Shown here one piece after another: positions 1 to 7,447 of a stretch of DNA of 13,731 nt. Both the position numbers and the translations under genes were made by a program. This DNA comes from Sphingobacteriia bacterium (GTDB lineage Bacteria; Bacteroidota; Bacteroidia; Chitinophagales; Chitinophagaceae), in assembly GCA_004294465.1 (NCBI GenBank), contig REAV01000167.1:1-13731 (forward strand), in the 5' to 3' direction. How positions within the stretch are numbered: position 1 is the first letter of the stretch; each line of letters opens with the position of its first letter. A model generated the notes under the pieces. The model saw nothing but the letters and a program-made list of their open reading frames with translations. It did not search any database and was not told the DNA's origin.

Positions 1-162
1 GTAGTAATGAACACCTGAAGATAATTGTCCACAATGATCAACATAGGTCATTTTAACATTAACTCTCTCGTCAGTAGTCGTTGATTCATATAAATTACGG
101 AAGTCCTTTGCGGAAAGGAATGCCAGAAAAATAAAAAAGTAGCCACCTATTTTTAAACCCAT
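1..162 (-). CDS. Partial secreted hypothetical protein (N-terminus only)
   Basis: The reading frame opens with ATG at 162-160 and stays open for 54 codons to the left edge, so the gene is cut by the window. The protein starts MGLKIGGYFFIFLAFLSAKD: one lysine, a hydrophobic stretch of about 14 residues, then a polar region. This is the shape of a Sec signal peptide, so the product is probably exported; there is no lipobox cysteine close to the hydrophobic stretch (the only Cys is residue 44). An in-frame TAA pair at 181-186 lies upstream of the ATG, which fixes the start. No family is recognisable in the 54 residues. A candidate -7 promoter element lies about 35 bp upstream on the same strand. 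It is divergent from the lipoprotein gene at 480, and nothing indicates a shared function. Confidence 0.6.
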   Translation of the reverse strand, partial: MGLKIGGYFFIFLAFLSAKDFRNLYESTTTDERVNVKMTYVDHCGQLSSGVHYY

Positions 163-197
163 TTTGTCTTCACTAATGTCTTATTAATGTTCGTTGT

Positions 198-205
198 CAA
201 AACTA
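198..205 (-). promoter_or_regulatory. Candidate -7 element for the partial minus-strand gene
   Basis: On the minus strand positions 205-198 read TAGTTTTG, a full match to the Bacteroidota sigma-70-type -7 consensus TAnnTTTG. Transcription would begin near 191-193, giving a leader of about 30 nt before the ATG at 162. No convincing TTG/TTTG -33 partner is visible about 20 bp upstream, so the call rests on the -7 element alone. Confidence 0.4.
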
Positions 206-426
206 ATTTTCTTTACATCATGACGTAAAAGCACCTTAGAACCTTGTTTTCCGAGATATTCTAATAAGGGATTAATTAGATTTATCAAACCTCCATTTAC
301 ATAATAATTTCCAAAATTTGTATAACATAAAAAGACTCTATTTATTATAGATAAAATTTAAGTACTTATAAATCATGACTAAAAAGTGGACTATGTTAAT
401 ATTAAAGTTTATGTAATTTTTTTAAG

Positions 427-461
427 TTTGTTGCGTATGTAGTTTTATTCGCATAGTTTTG
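427..461 (+). promoter_or_regulatory. Candidate promoter of the lipoprotein-rsmE-ldt-GNAT-dnaX block
   Basis: TAGTTTTG at 454-461 matches the Bacteroidota -7 consensus TAnnTTTG in every fixed position. TTTGTTG at 427-433 supplies a -33-type TTG with a 20-bp spacer, which is in the accepted range. Transcription should start near 467, only about 12 nt before the ATG at 480. The element overlaps a possible TTG start at 459, which argues against that upstream start. Confidence 0.5.
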
Positions 462-479
462 GCTTTTATTAAATTAAAT

Positions 480-1322
480 ATGAGAAACACATCTATTATA
501 CTTTTATTCATAGTTTTATTTTTTTCGGTAACATCGTGTTTTAGAAAACCTGATGAAGACGATTTAGCTAAAAAAGGTCCAGTTGTAGTTGTTCCTGTAG
601 ATACTACACCACCACCTCCAATTGATACTTTTTCAAGTTTTAAAATTAATGGCTCTACAGTTAAATTAGATTCTGCAATTGGTAGTTTATATACTACATC
701 TTCATTTCCACCGAAAAGGTTAATTGATGTTTTTGCTTTTGATTTAAATAAAGGAGGTAGAAAAAAGGAAACAGCAAGTTTTCAATTTGTAGCTGACTCA
801 TTAGGTAACTGGGGGCCATTCGTTGCGGATCCTTCCATTGGATATGAATTTGTTTTAAAACCAACTGGAGGTCAAAGAACCGTTTATTATTATTATGAAC
901 CTTTTGTTCAATCCAATCGCTTGGTTTATTTAAGGGCATTACCTAAAACAGGAATGACTGCTTTATTGCTCAACACATTACCTGCTGATGATCAACAATC
1001 GGTTTTGGCCATTTTTACCAGTAATGGAGCAGTGGTGAACGGAAGAGATTCCTTGACTATTAACGACTTTAATCTTAGTAGCTCCACTATTTCGCCTGCA
1101 TCAAAAACGGGTATTGCACAATTTATTTTTGATAATGGTGATAAGCAATCAAGTGGAAAACTGATTCTAAATTTCAATGCAGTGCCATTTATGAATGGAA
1201 TAGATTTATTGTTGGATACTCAAAATATTACTCCCATTCATCTTTATTTTAATGGAAGAGATTTGTATCTTCCTAAAAGAAAATCTGCCACCGAGGGAGT
1301 GATGGTGATGGTATTAAATTAG
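480..1322 (+). CDS. Lipoprotein resembling the C-terminal part of AF1763-type lipases
   Basis: The product has 280 residues. It begins with a short lipoprotein signal peptide (hydrophobic 7-17, lipobox VTSC with Cys20), then a Val/Pro/Thr-rich linker (about 33-50, containing a run of four prolines), so it is probably anchored in the outer membrane or periplasm. From about residue 53 the sequence (FKINGSTVKL, WGPFVADPSIGYEFVLKP, YYYYEPFVQSNRLVYLR, GRDSLTIND, PFMNGIDLLL) resembles, from memory of the family, the accessory C-terminal region that follows the alpha/beta-hydrolase domain in AF1763-like lipases. The hydrolase itself, with its GxSxG nucleophile elbow, is absent. A binding or adhesion role for lipids or sugars is inference. 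ATG at 480 is chosen over TTG at 459 because it gives a clean signal peptide and the promoter overlaps 459. rsmE begins 16 bp downstream. Confidence 0.7.
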   Translation: MRNTSIILLFIVLFFSVTSCFRKPDEDDLAKKGPVVVVPVDTTPPPPIDTFSSFKINGSTVKLDSAIGSLYTTSSFPPKRLIDVFAFDLNKGGRKKETASFQFVADSLGNWGPFVADPSIGYEFVLKPTGGQRTVYYYYEPFVQSNRLVYLRALPKTGMTALLLNTLPADDQQSVLAIFTSNGAVVNGRDSLTINDFNLSSSTISPASKTGIAQFIFDNGDKQSSGKLILNFNAVPFMNGIDLLLDTQNITPIHLYFNGRDLYLPKRKSATEGVMVMVLN

Positions 1323-1338
1323 AAAAGCATTTCATTAC

Positions 1339-2040
1339 ATGTCTGTTCCTTATTTTTTTGAACCTTCTTTACCTCATCTGCCAGGGCATTTTACCCTTTC
1401 TGCAGAAACAGCCAAGCATTGCGTTCAAGTGTTGAGAATGAAAGAAGGGGCAATGATTGTACTAACAGATGGAAAAGGCAATCGGTATGATGCAACGATT
1501 CTGTCCGCCAGTAAAAAGGAAACAGTTGTAATGCTGGCTAACAAAACAATGGTTCCTGCAAATAATCCAGTTACAAGTATTGCCATTTCCTTTGTAAAAA
1601 ACCCATCTCGGATGGAATGGTTTTTAGAAAAAGCCACCGAAATTGGCATCAGTCAATTTTTCCCTTTACTCTCTGAAAGAACAGAAAAAAACCATTTTAA
1701 AACAGAGCGATGGGAGAATATCATTGTATCTGCCATGTTGCAAAGCAAACAAGTATGGAAGCCTGTTCTACATCAACCCATCCATTTTGCTGAATTGATT
1801 CAACAGCCATTTGATGGAGGAAAATTGATTGCACATTGCGAAAAGGGCGATAAAATACAACTGGCAAATCTGCCCCAACAAAACCAACAACTTATTTTGA
1901 TTGGACCAGAAGGAGATTTCTCTCCCGCCGAAATAGCTTGCGCGTTAAAACAAGGATTTACTCCAGTGAGTTTAGGAAATACTCGACTGAGAACTGAAAC
2001 AGCTGGGCTAGCAGCAGCCGTTTTATTACAGACCAAATAA
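1339..2040 (+). CDS. rsmE: 16S rRNA (uracil-1498-N3)-methyltransferase RsmE
   Basis: RsmE transfers a methyl group from S-adenosylmethionine to N3 of U1498 in 16S rRNA within the assembled 30S subunit. The 233-residue length is typical. The N-terminal PUA-like domain covers about residues 1-70, with the family's H-CVQVLRMKEG segment near 27-38. The C-terminal SPOUT methyltransferase domain carries KNPSRMEWFLEKATEIGI, the LILIGPEGDFS motif (GPEG at 189-192) and the knot-forming LGNTRLRTETAG motif (212-223) that binds SAM. It lies 16 bp after the lipoprotein gene and 26 bp before the L,D-transpeptidase gene, so all are probably co-transcribed. No Shine-Dalgarno sequence precedes the ATG, as is usual in Bacteroidota. 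All expected motifs are present. Confidence 0.95.
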   Translation: MSVPYFFEPSLPHLPGHFTLSAETAKHCVQVLRMKEGAMIVLTDGKGNRYDATILSASKKETVVMLANKTMVPANNPVTSIAISFVKNPSRMEWFLEKATEIGISQFFPLLSERTEKNHFKTERWENIIVSAMLQSKQVWKPVLHQPIHFAELIQQPFDGGKLIAHCEKGDKIQLANLPQQNQQLILIGPEGDFSPAEIACALKQGFTPVSLGNTRLRTETAGLAAAVLLQTK

Positions 2041-2066
2041 TTCCAAACAAATTGTAACTTCATTCT

Positions 2067-3674
2067 ATGTCGTGGAAACAATTATTGATCATTTTTTGTG
2101 CAAGTTTCTTTTTTTATGCTTGTGATGGAGTTAATGGGAAAAAGCAGCCAGTTGTTAGAGATTTGAGTATTACACCAGTCAATTCTTTTAATGCCCTTTT
2201 TTTTGATAGCGCTGATGTACAGGATTTTTTAGCAATACATCCAGGTTTATCTGCTTTTAAAGAGCAATACAATAATTTTTATACTCCTCGTAATTTTGAA
2301 TTTGCCTGGTTTGATTCTACCGGACTTTCAGAACAAGCCCATAATTTCTTCAATCTACAAAACAGTTTAATTACTGATTTAGGCGATAGTAGTATTTATG
2401 ATCCAATATTGAATCATTTATACGATTCTTTAAATGGAATCAAATTTATTCCAGAAAAAACAAATGCTGTTATTCAAAGAACTGAATTGTTATTGACAGG
2501 GCAGTTCTTTAAATACGCTTCAAAAGTTTATAAGGGCGCCGATATTGATGCTACTGAATTAGGCTGGTTTATTCCTAGAAAAAAAATAGATATTTCAGCT
2601 TTATTAGACACCGTAATAAATAATAAAGCCAAAGACCCTGCTGCTTATGCGCCGATGAGTGCTCAGTATAATCGTTTAGAAAAAGTATTGATCGAATACA
2701 TCAACTTAGAGAAAAAAGAAAGTCATGACACTATTGCCATGATTAAAAAACCAATTAAACAAGGTGACTCTGCTGAGATCATTGTGCAAATCAAGCGAAG
2801 GTTGACTATTTTACAATCAGATATTTTATTAGACAGCAGTTATGTTTATGATACTGCTATGTTAAGATCTGTAAAATTGTTTCAGAAAAGGCATGGACTA
2901 ACATCGGATGGCACTATCGGAAACCAATTGATTACAGAATTAAACATTCCTTTGAAAAAAAGAGTGCAACAGATCCTGGTTAATTTAGAAAGAATCAGGT
3001 GGATGCCTCCACAGCAGGAAAGAAATTTTATTTTAGTAAACATTCCTGAATTTAAAATGCACGTAATGGATAGTGGTAAACAGGTTTTTGAAATGCGTGT
3101 AATTGTAGGCTCAGCAGCCAATAATACAGTGATATTTTCCGGAAATTTAAAATACATTGTATTTAGCCCTTATTGGAATGTTCCTGAAAGCATAGTTCGA
3201 AAAGAAATTTTACCTGCTATGCAAAGGAATCGCAATTATATAAGTTCACACAATATGGAAGTAACTGGGTACAATGGGTCGCTACCTATTGTTAGACAAA
3301 AGCCTGGTCCTTCCAATTCATTGGGTTTGGTGAAATTTCTTTTTCCGAATAGTTATAGCATTTATTTACATGACACACCAAACCGAAATTTATTTCAGCA
3401 GTCAGGAAGGGGATTGAGTCATGGTTGTATAAGAATTGCTGATCCAAAAAAATTCGCACAGTATTTATTAAGAGAAGATTCCCTTACCTGGACGAGTTCA
3501 AAAATTGATACTGCCATGCATCTGGCAAAAGAAAAATGGGTTACTTTAAAACAAAATGTTCCGGTTTACTTAGTATATTTTACTGCATGGGTAGATAAAG
3601 ATGGTCTTTTGAATTTTAGAAAAGATATCTACGGGCATGATGCCAAAATGAGTAATAAATTATTTAATCAATAA
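2067..3674 (+). CDS. L,D-transpeptidase, YcbB/LdtD type, lipoprotein
   Basis: This 535-residue protein is a YcbB-type L,D-transpeptidase, which forms 3-3 cross-links in peptidoglycan or attaches proteins to it. A short signal sequence ends in FFFYAC with Cys19, a relaxed lipobox, so it is likely a lipoprotein facing the periplasm. Residues about 45-225 correspond to the helical scaffold domain of YcbB proteins. Residues about 229-295 form a peptidoglycan-binding domain (LFQKRHGLTSDGTIG). The YkuD catalytic domain runs from about 320 to 470 and contains His435 and the active-site motif SHGCIRI with Cys454. The spacing from His435 to the SHGC motif (16 residues) fits the family. About 65 residues follow the domain. 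It is slightly shorter than E. coli YcbB and no key residue is missing. It sits 26 bp after rsmE and 9 bp before the GNAT-like gene. Whether it makes 3-3 cross-links or has another acceptor cannot be told. Confidence 0.9.
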   Translation: MSWKQLLIIFCASFFFYACDGVNGKKQPVVRDLSITPVNSFNALFFDSADVQDFLAIHPGLSAFKEQYNNFYTPRNFEFAWFDSTGLSEQAHNFFNLQNSLITDLGDSSIYDPILNHLYDSLNGIKFIPEKTNAVIQRTELLLTGQFFKYASKVYKGADIDATELGWFIPRKKIDISALLDTVINNKAKDPAAYAPMSAQYNRLEKVLIEYINLEKKESHDTIAMIKKPIKQGDSAEIIVQIKRRLTILQSDILLDSSYVYDTAMLRSVKLFQKRHGLTSDGTIGNQLITELNIPLKKRVQQILVNLERIRWMPPQQERNFILVNIPEFKMHVMDSGKQVFEMRVIVGSAANNTVIFSGNLKYIVFSPYWNVPESIVRKEILPAMQRNRNYISSHNMEVTGYNGSLPIVRQKPGPSNSLGLVKFLFPNSYSIYLHDTPNRNLFQQSGRGLSHGCIRIADPKKFAQYLLREDSLTWTSSKIDTAMHLAKEKWVTLKQNVPVYLVYFTAWVDKDGLLNFRKDIYGHDAKMSNKLFNQ

Positions 3675-3683
3675 ATAAAAAGT

Positions 3684-4856
3684 ATGCAGATTATTGAAGT
3701 ACTAGATGCTACTTTAGTGAGTGATTTTTTGGAAGTTAATGCTATAATGAATGCCCATAATCCAGCCTATATAAGGGCTTTGGATAATGAAGTGAATGAT
3801 GTTTTTGATCCTCAGAAAAATAAAAACTTCAAATACGGTACAGCAAAAAGATGGGTTGCTAAAACAGATGATGGTGTTTTGGTAGGAAGAATTGCGGCAT
3901 TCACCAATGATAAATACATCAATAAAGGAACCCAGTTTAATACCGGAGGAATTGGTTTTTTTGATTGCATAGATGACCAGGCAACCGCCAATGTATTATT
4001 TGATACTGCCAAAAAATGGTTTCAAGAAATGGGGATGGAAGCGATGGACGGCCCTATTAATTTTGGAGATAGGGATAAATGGTGGGGACTAATGGTAGAA
4101 GGTTTTGACAGTGAACCCATGTATGGGATGTCTTTTAATCCAAGCTATTATCAATCTTTATTTGATCAGTATGGATTTAAGAATTATTACAATCAGTATT
4201 ATTATTACATGAATGTGGATGATCCTTTGCCAGAAAGATTTCCAGAACGATATGCCAAGTTTAATTCAAAACCTGGATATGAAGCAAAGCATATTCAATT
4301 AAAAGATCTGGAGAAATATGCTGGTGATTTTGCAACTGTATACAATGCTGCTTGGGCACAACATGGCGAAGCAAAAGAAATCACCAAAGAGCAGGTAATA
4401 AAGTTGTTTAATAAAATGAAACCCATTATGGATGAAAGGGTGGTTTGGTTTGCCTATTATAAAGAGGAGCCGATTGCTATGTTCATCAATATTCCCGATA
4501 TCAATCAATATTTTAAATATTTCAATGGCCAATTTGGTTGGCTAGAAAAACTGCGTTTACTCTGGATGAAGTTCAGAGGTACCAATAAGCGATTGACCGG
4601 TTTGGCTTTCGGAGTGGTGCCTAAATACCAGGCATTAGGGATTGATAGTTATCTTATTTATGCTTGTGGACTAAAGATCCAGGGAAAGGGATGGTATGAT
4701 CAATATGAAATGGGCTGGGCTGGCGATTGGAATCCTAAAATGGTGAATATTTATAAAAGCCTTGGTGGAAAACAAAGCAGAAGAATGGTTACCTACCGAT
4801 TTATATTTGAGGATAAATATTTGTTCGAAAGGCACCCCGAGATGGATTATAAATAA
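3684..4856 (+). CDS. GNAT-superfamily acyltransferase-like protein
   Basis: This 390-residue protein belongs to a Bacteroidota family usually annotated as an uncharacterised GNAT-type N-acetyltransferase, and it recalls the YghO group (family placement from memory). The C-terminal half holds a GNAT-like acyl-CoA-binding motif A, GLAFGVVPKYQALGID (about 306-321), followed by a helix and NPKMVNIYKSLGGK (about 353-366), which resembles the end of a GNAT domain. The N-terminal half (GRIAAFTNDKYIN, GGIGFFDCIDD, then WFQEMGMEAMDGPINFGDRDKWWG) resembles a second, degenerate GNAT fold, so the overall architecture may be a tandem GNAT. There is no signal peptide or membrane segment, so it is cytosolic. 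The substrate is unknown. It lies 9 bp after the L,D-transpeptidase gene, and 19 bp separate it from dnaX. Confidence 0.7.
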   Translation: MQIIEVLDATLVSDFLEVNAIMNAHNPAYIRALDNEVNDVFDPQKNKNFKYGTAKRWVAKTDDGVLVGRIAAFTNDKYINKGTQFNTGGIGFFDCIDDQATANVLFDTAKKWFQEMGMEAMDGPINFGDRDKWWGLMVEGFDSEPMYGMSFNPSYYQSLFDQYGFKNYYNQYYYYMNVDDPLPERFPERYAKFNSKPGYEAKHIQLKDLEKYAGDFATVYNAAWAQHGEAKEITKEQVIKLFNKMKPIMDERVVWFAYYKEEPIAMFINIPDINQYFKYFNGQFGWLEKLRLLWMKFRGTNKRLTGLAFGVVPKYQALGIDSYLIYACGLKIQGKGWYDQYEMGWAGDWNPKMVNIYKSLGGKQSRRMVTYRFIFEDKYLFERHPEMDYK

Positions 4857-4875
4857 GCTATATTGCAACCCTTCT

Positions 4876-6723
4876 ATGGATAATTTCATTGTTTCAGCTC
4901 GTAAGTACCGCCCCCAGAACTTTAATACCGTTGTGGGACAACAACATATTACTACTACCCTGAAGAATGCCATCAAAAATAATCAACTGGCACATGCTTT
5001 TTTATTTTGTGGCCCAAGAGGAGTAGGTAAAACTACCTGTGCCAGAATATTAGCTAAAACCATTAATTGTACCAATCAAACTCCCGAAGGAGAAGCTTGC
5101 AATGTTTGCAATAGTTGTGTTTCATTTGATGCAGGCACATCCATGAATATTCATGAACTGGATGCTGCCAGTAATAATTCTGTAGATGATATTCGTGCAT
5201 TAGTAGATCAGGTTCGTTTTGCACCTCAGGCGGGTAAATACAAAGTATATATAGTAGATGAGGTACACATGCTCAGTTCAAGTGCATTCAATGCATTTCT
5301 AAAAACATTGGAAGAGCCCCCTGCACATGCAATTTTTATTTTAGCTACTACAGAGAAACATAAAATTATTCCTACTATATTAAGTAGGTGTCAGATATTC
5401 GACTTTAAAAGAATTACCAACAATGATACCGTGGAACATTTACAGGAGATTGTTGATAAGGAACATATCAAAGCTGAAAAAGCAGCATTGCAGGTGATTG
5501 CTCAAAAAAGCGAAGGCTGCATGAGAGACTCTCTGAGCATATTAGATAAAATCGTCAGCTTTACCAATGGCGAAGTAACCTATCAGAATACCCTTGAGCA
5601 CCTCAATATTTTAGATGAGGATTATTTTTTCAAATTATTGGCTGCCATGCAGGAACAAGATTTGGCAGGGGCCATGTTATTGTATGATAGCATTAATCGA
5701 AAAGGGTTTGAAGGAGATCTGGTATTGAACGGATTTGCAGAATTTATCAGAAACTTATTGGTGTGTAAAGATGTAAAATCTGCCAGCTTATTAGAAGTGG
5801 TAGAAGGAATGCAGTCGAAATATATTTCAGTGGCCGAAAAGACCAGTCTCTCTTATTTGGTAAGTGCTTTGAATATTTTGAATGATACAGAGATCAATTT
5901 TAAAATGGCCAGAAACAAACGCTTGCATGTAGAACTGGCACTGATCAAATTAAATTTTCTGCAACAAGCCATCGATATGGCAAGCGATAAAGGAACTGTA
6001 ATTAAAAAAAAACGACTTGATGGACCAATAGCTTTTAAAACAAAAGCAATTCAGCCTTTGGGGGCGGTTTCCATTCAAAGTACTCTTCCGGGTTCATCTT
6101 CTTTTTCTAGCACTTCTGTTGATCCAAGTAAAACGAATTCTCCGAAATTATTTATTGATAAGGCAGCTAGTACTTCTCAAGCTGCCATGCTGAGAGCTGA
6201 TCTGCAACCTCCTGTTGAAACAGTTGCTGCTATTCCCCTTTCATCTAAACCCATTGCTGAAACGGGAGGCAAAAAGAATTTATTGGATGCGCTGAGAGAA
6301 AAAGCAGGAGCGAAGTATGATATACAGGAAGTAAAAGAAGCTTCTGTATTAACGATTGAAGCCTTGAAACAGTTCTGGGATAAATATACTATCGAATTAG
6401 AAAAGCAACTGAAGCATTCTGCAGCAGGAACATTTAAAATTGCGGGACTGAGTATTGATTCCGATATTCATTTTACAGTGCACGTGTCTGCCATTACTGC
6501 GCAAAAATTTGTGGAACAGGAAAAACTGGATTTGAAAGAGCAGTTGCATTCATTATTCAATAATCGTTTGATCGATTTTGACATTTTAGTGGATCTTGGA
6601 GAAAAAGAAGACGTTCCATTACACATGCGCTTAAACAGCAAACAAAAATTTGAAAGAATTGCAGAACAATATCCTTTGATCAAAGAATTAAAGGAAAGAT
6701 TGCGTTTGGAAATTGATTATTGA
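4876..6723 (+). CDS. dnaX: DNA polymerase III subunits gamma and tau
   Basis: DnaX is the ATPase of the replicative clamp loader; its long form tau also tethers polymerase and helicase. The 615-residue protein starts MDNFIVSARKYRPQNFNTVVGQ, the usual DnaX beginning. It has Walker A GPRGVGKT (46-53), four zinc-binding cysteines (65, 75, 78, 81), Walker B VYIVDEVHML (Asp128, Glu129) and the SRC motif (170-172) with the arginine finger. Domain III ends near residue 370. It is followed by KKK (377-379, encoded by nine As), a low-complexity Ser/Thr/Pro/Lys linker (about 380-470) and a tau-type C-terminal domain. An in-frame start at 4762 would add 38 non-DnaX residues and overlap the previous gene by 95 bp, so ATG 4876 is preferred. 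The stop at 6721-6723 is one base from the convergent regulator gene. Confidence 0.95.
   Translation: MDNFIVSARKYRPQNFNTVVGQQHITTTLKNAIKNNQLAHAFLFCGPRGVGKTTCARILAKTINCTNQTPEGEACNVCNSCVSFDAGTSMNIHELDAASNNSVDDIRALVDQVRFAPQAGKYKVYIVDEVHMLSSSAFNAFLKTLEEPPAHAIFILATTEKHKIIPTILSRCQIFDFKRITNNDTVEHLQEIVDKEHIKAEKAALQVIAQKSEGCMRDSLSILDKIVSFTNGEVTYQNTLEHLNILDEDYFFKLLAAMQEQDLAGAMLLYDSINRKGFEGDLVLNGFAEFIRNLLVCKDVKSASLLEVVEGMQSKYISVAEKTSLSYLVSALNILNDTEINFKMARNKRLHVELALIKLNFLQQAIDMASDKGTVIKKKRLDGPIAFKTKAIQPLGAVSIQSTLPGSSSFSSTSVDPSKTNSPKLFIDKAASTSQAAMLRADLQPPVETVAAIPLSSKPIAETGGKKNLLDALREKAGAKYDIQEVKEASVLTIEALKQFWDKYTIELEKQLKHSAAGTFKIAGLSIDSDIHFTVHVSAITAQKFVEQEKLDLKEQLHSLFNNRLIDFDILVDLGEKEDVPLHMRLNSKQKFERIAEQYPLIKELKERLRLEIDY
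5989..6031 (+). other. Candidate programmed slippage site in dnaX (tau/gamma switch)
   Basis: Nine consecutive As occupy three in-frame AAA codons at 6004-6012. This is the longest homopolymer I see in the window. In the -1 frame the stop TGA is at 6018-6020, and in the +1 frame TAG is at 6029-6031, so slippage either way would release a protein of about 381-384 residues ending just after domain III, the size of a gamma-like core. An AAAGGA lies 9 nt upstream (5989-5994), the spacing of the stimulatory Shine-Dalgarno in E. coli dnaX, although Bacteroidota make little use of such pairing. The family precedent is known: A AAA AAG frameshifting in E. coli and A9 slippage in Thermus thermophilus dnaX. 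Use of the site here is inference. Confidence 0.45.
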
Positions 6724-6724
6724 T

Positions 6725-7411
6725 TTAAGCCTTGGTTGCCTTATTGCAAATGGCGCATTCAACAATAATATTTTCCGCAAATTTGGGGCTCACACTGGAA
6801 ATTTTTTTATTCACTTCTATTTCTAACAAATCATCAAATGCTTGTCTGGCAACAATCCTGATTGTTTGATTAATGGAAAGTCCCATTTTATTTACATATT
6901 GTAAAAAAGATGCTGAATTGTCTTTCACGCCAATCATTTTACATTGATGGCCAACTTCTTCCTCCAGCAATGTTTTCTTGATCGTTATGTTCAATTCACC
7001 TTTGGCATTGGGAATGGTATCTCCATGAGGGTCAAACGCTGGATATTCTAAATAAGCATCTAGTTTATCAATTAATTTTTTACTTTGAATATGCTCAAGT
7101 TGTTCTGCCACTTCATGTACTTCATCCCAACTAAAAGCTAATTTTTGAAATAAGAAAGTTTCCCAAAGTCTATGTTTTCGAACCACTTCAATGGCAATTT
7201 TTTTTCCTGCTTTGGTCAAACTAGACTTGCCATATTTCTCATATTGGATGAGTTTTTTCAGCTTCAATTTTTTCAGCATATCATTGGCAGTAGCTGGTTT
7301 TACCCCTAAATGGGCCGCTATTTCATTCGTTCCAGCCTCCTGCTTATTGCCTGATTCTATCGTAATCTGGAAAAGGGCTTTTAAATAATTCTCTTCAGTA
7401 TTAGATGCCAT
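6725..7411 (-). CDS. DtxR/MntR-family metal-dependent transcriptional regulator
   Basis: This 228-residue cytosolic repressor senses Fe(II) or Mn(II) and binds operators of metal-uptake genes. The N-terminal winged helix-turn-helix spans about 1-75 (EIAAHLGVKPATANDMLKKL). The dimerisation/metal domain spans about 76-145 and includes RKHRLWE and VHEVAEQLEHI. A C-terminal FeoA/SH3-like domain runs about 155-217. Aligned by eye to DtxR, ligands include His80, Glu84, His99, Glu103, Glu106 and His107. Glu103 replaces the DtxR Cys102, as in MntR. Asn8 stands where DtxR has Met10 and MntR has Asp8. The tail ends with a CAIC pair. The gene is divergent from a TonB receptor across 84 bp containing an iron box, which supports control of that receptor and perhaps autoregulation. 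A weak -7 candidate for this gene, TTTATTTG, lies at 7442-7435 on the minus strand. Confidence 0.92.
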   Translation of the reverse strand: MASNTEENYLKALFQITIESGNKQEAGTNEIAAHLGVKPATANDMLKKLKLKKLIQYEKYGKSSLTKAGKKIAIEVVRKHRLWETFLFQKLAFSWDEVHEVAEQLEHIQSKKLIDKLDAYLEYPAFDPHGDTIPNAKGELNITIKKTLLEEEVGHQCKMIGVKDNSASFLQYVNKMGLSINQTIRIVARQAFDDLLEIEVNKKISSVSPKFAENIIVECAICNKATKA

Positions 7412-7447
7412 AGCGTAAAAATAAGGGTATTTGTCAAATAAAATTAG

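Larger units (their letters stand above)
163..479. other. Divergent intergenic region, AT-rich, no gene
   Basis: This 317-bp stretch separates two divergent genes. It is strongly AT-rich, and no open frame with a plausible start and protein-like composition is visible on either strand. It holds no tRNA-like cloverleaf, and I see no strong hairpin. It carries one promoter-like element facing each way, both reading TAGTTTTG. The middle part (about 210-420) shows nothing I can assign. Confidence 0.6.

Noticed and set aside
459..479. TTG start adding seven residues to the lipoprotein
   Set aside because: It overlaps the -7 promoter element and adds nothing needed; ATG 480 gives a standard lipoprotein signal peptide.
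4762..4875. Upstream in-frame extension of DnaX by 38 residues
   Set aside because: It overlaps the GNAT-like gene by 95 bp, and its residues do not look like DnaX, whose family normally begins at MxNFIVSARKYRPQ, as ATG 4876 gives.
480..6723. Phage, defence or biosynthetic island
   Set aside because: No integrase, transposase, tRNA edge, direct repeats, nuclease or modification genes are seen; most genes are recognisable chromosomal families with similar base composition.
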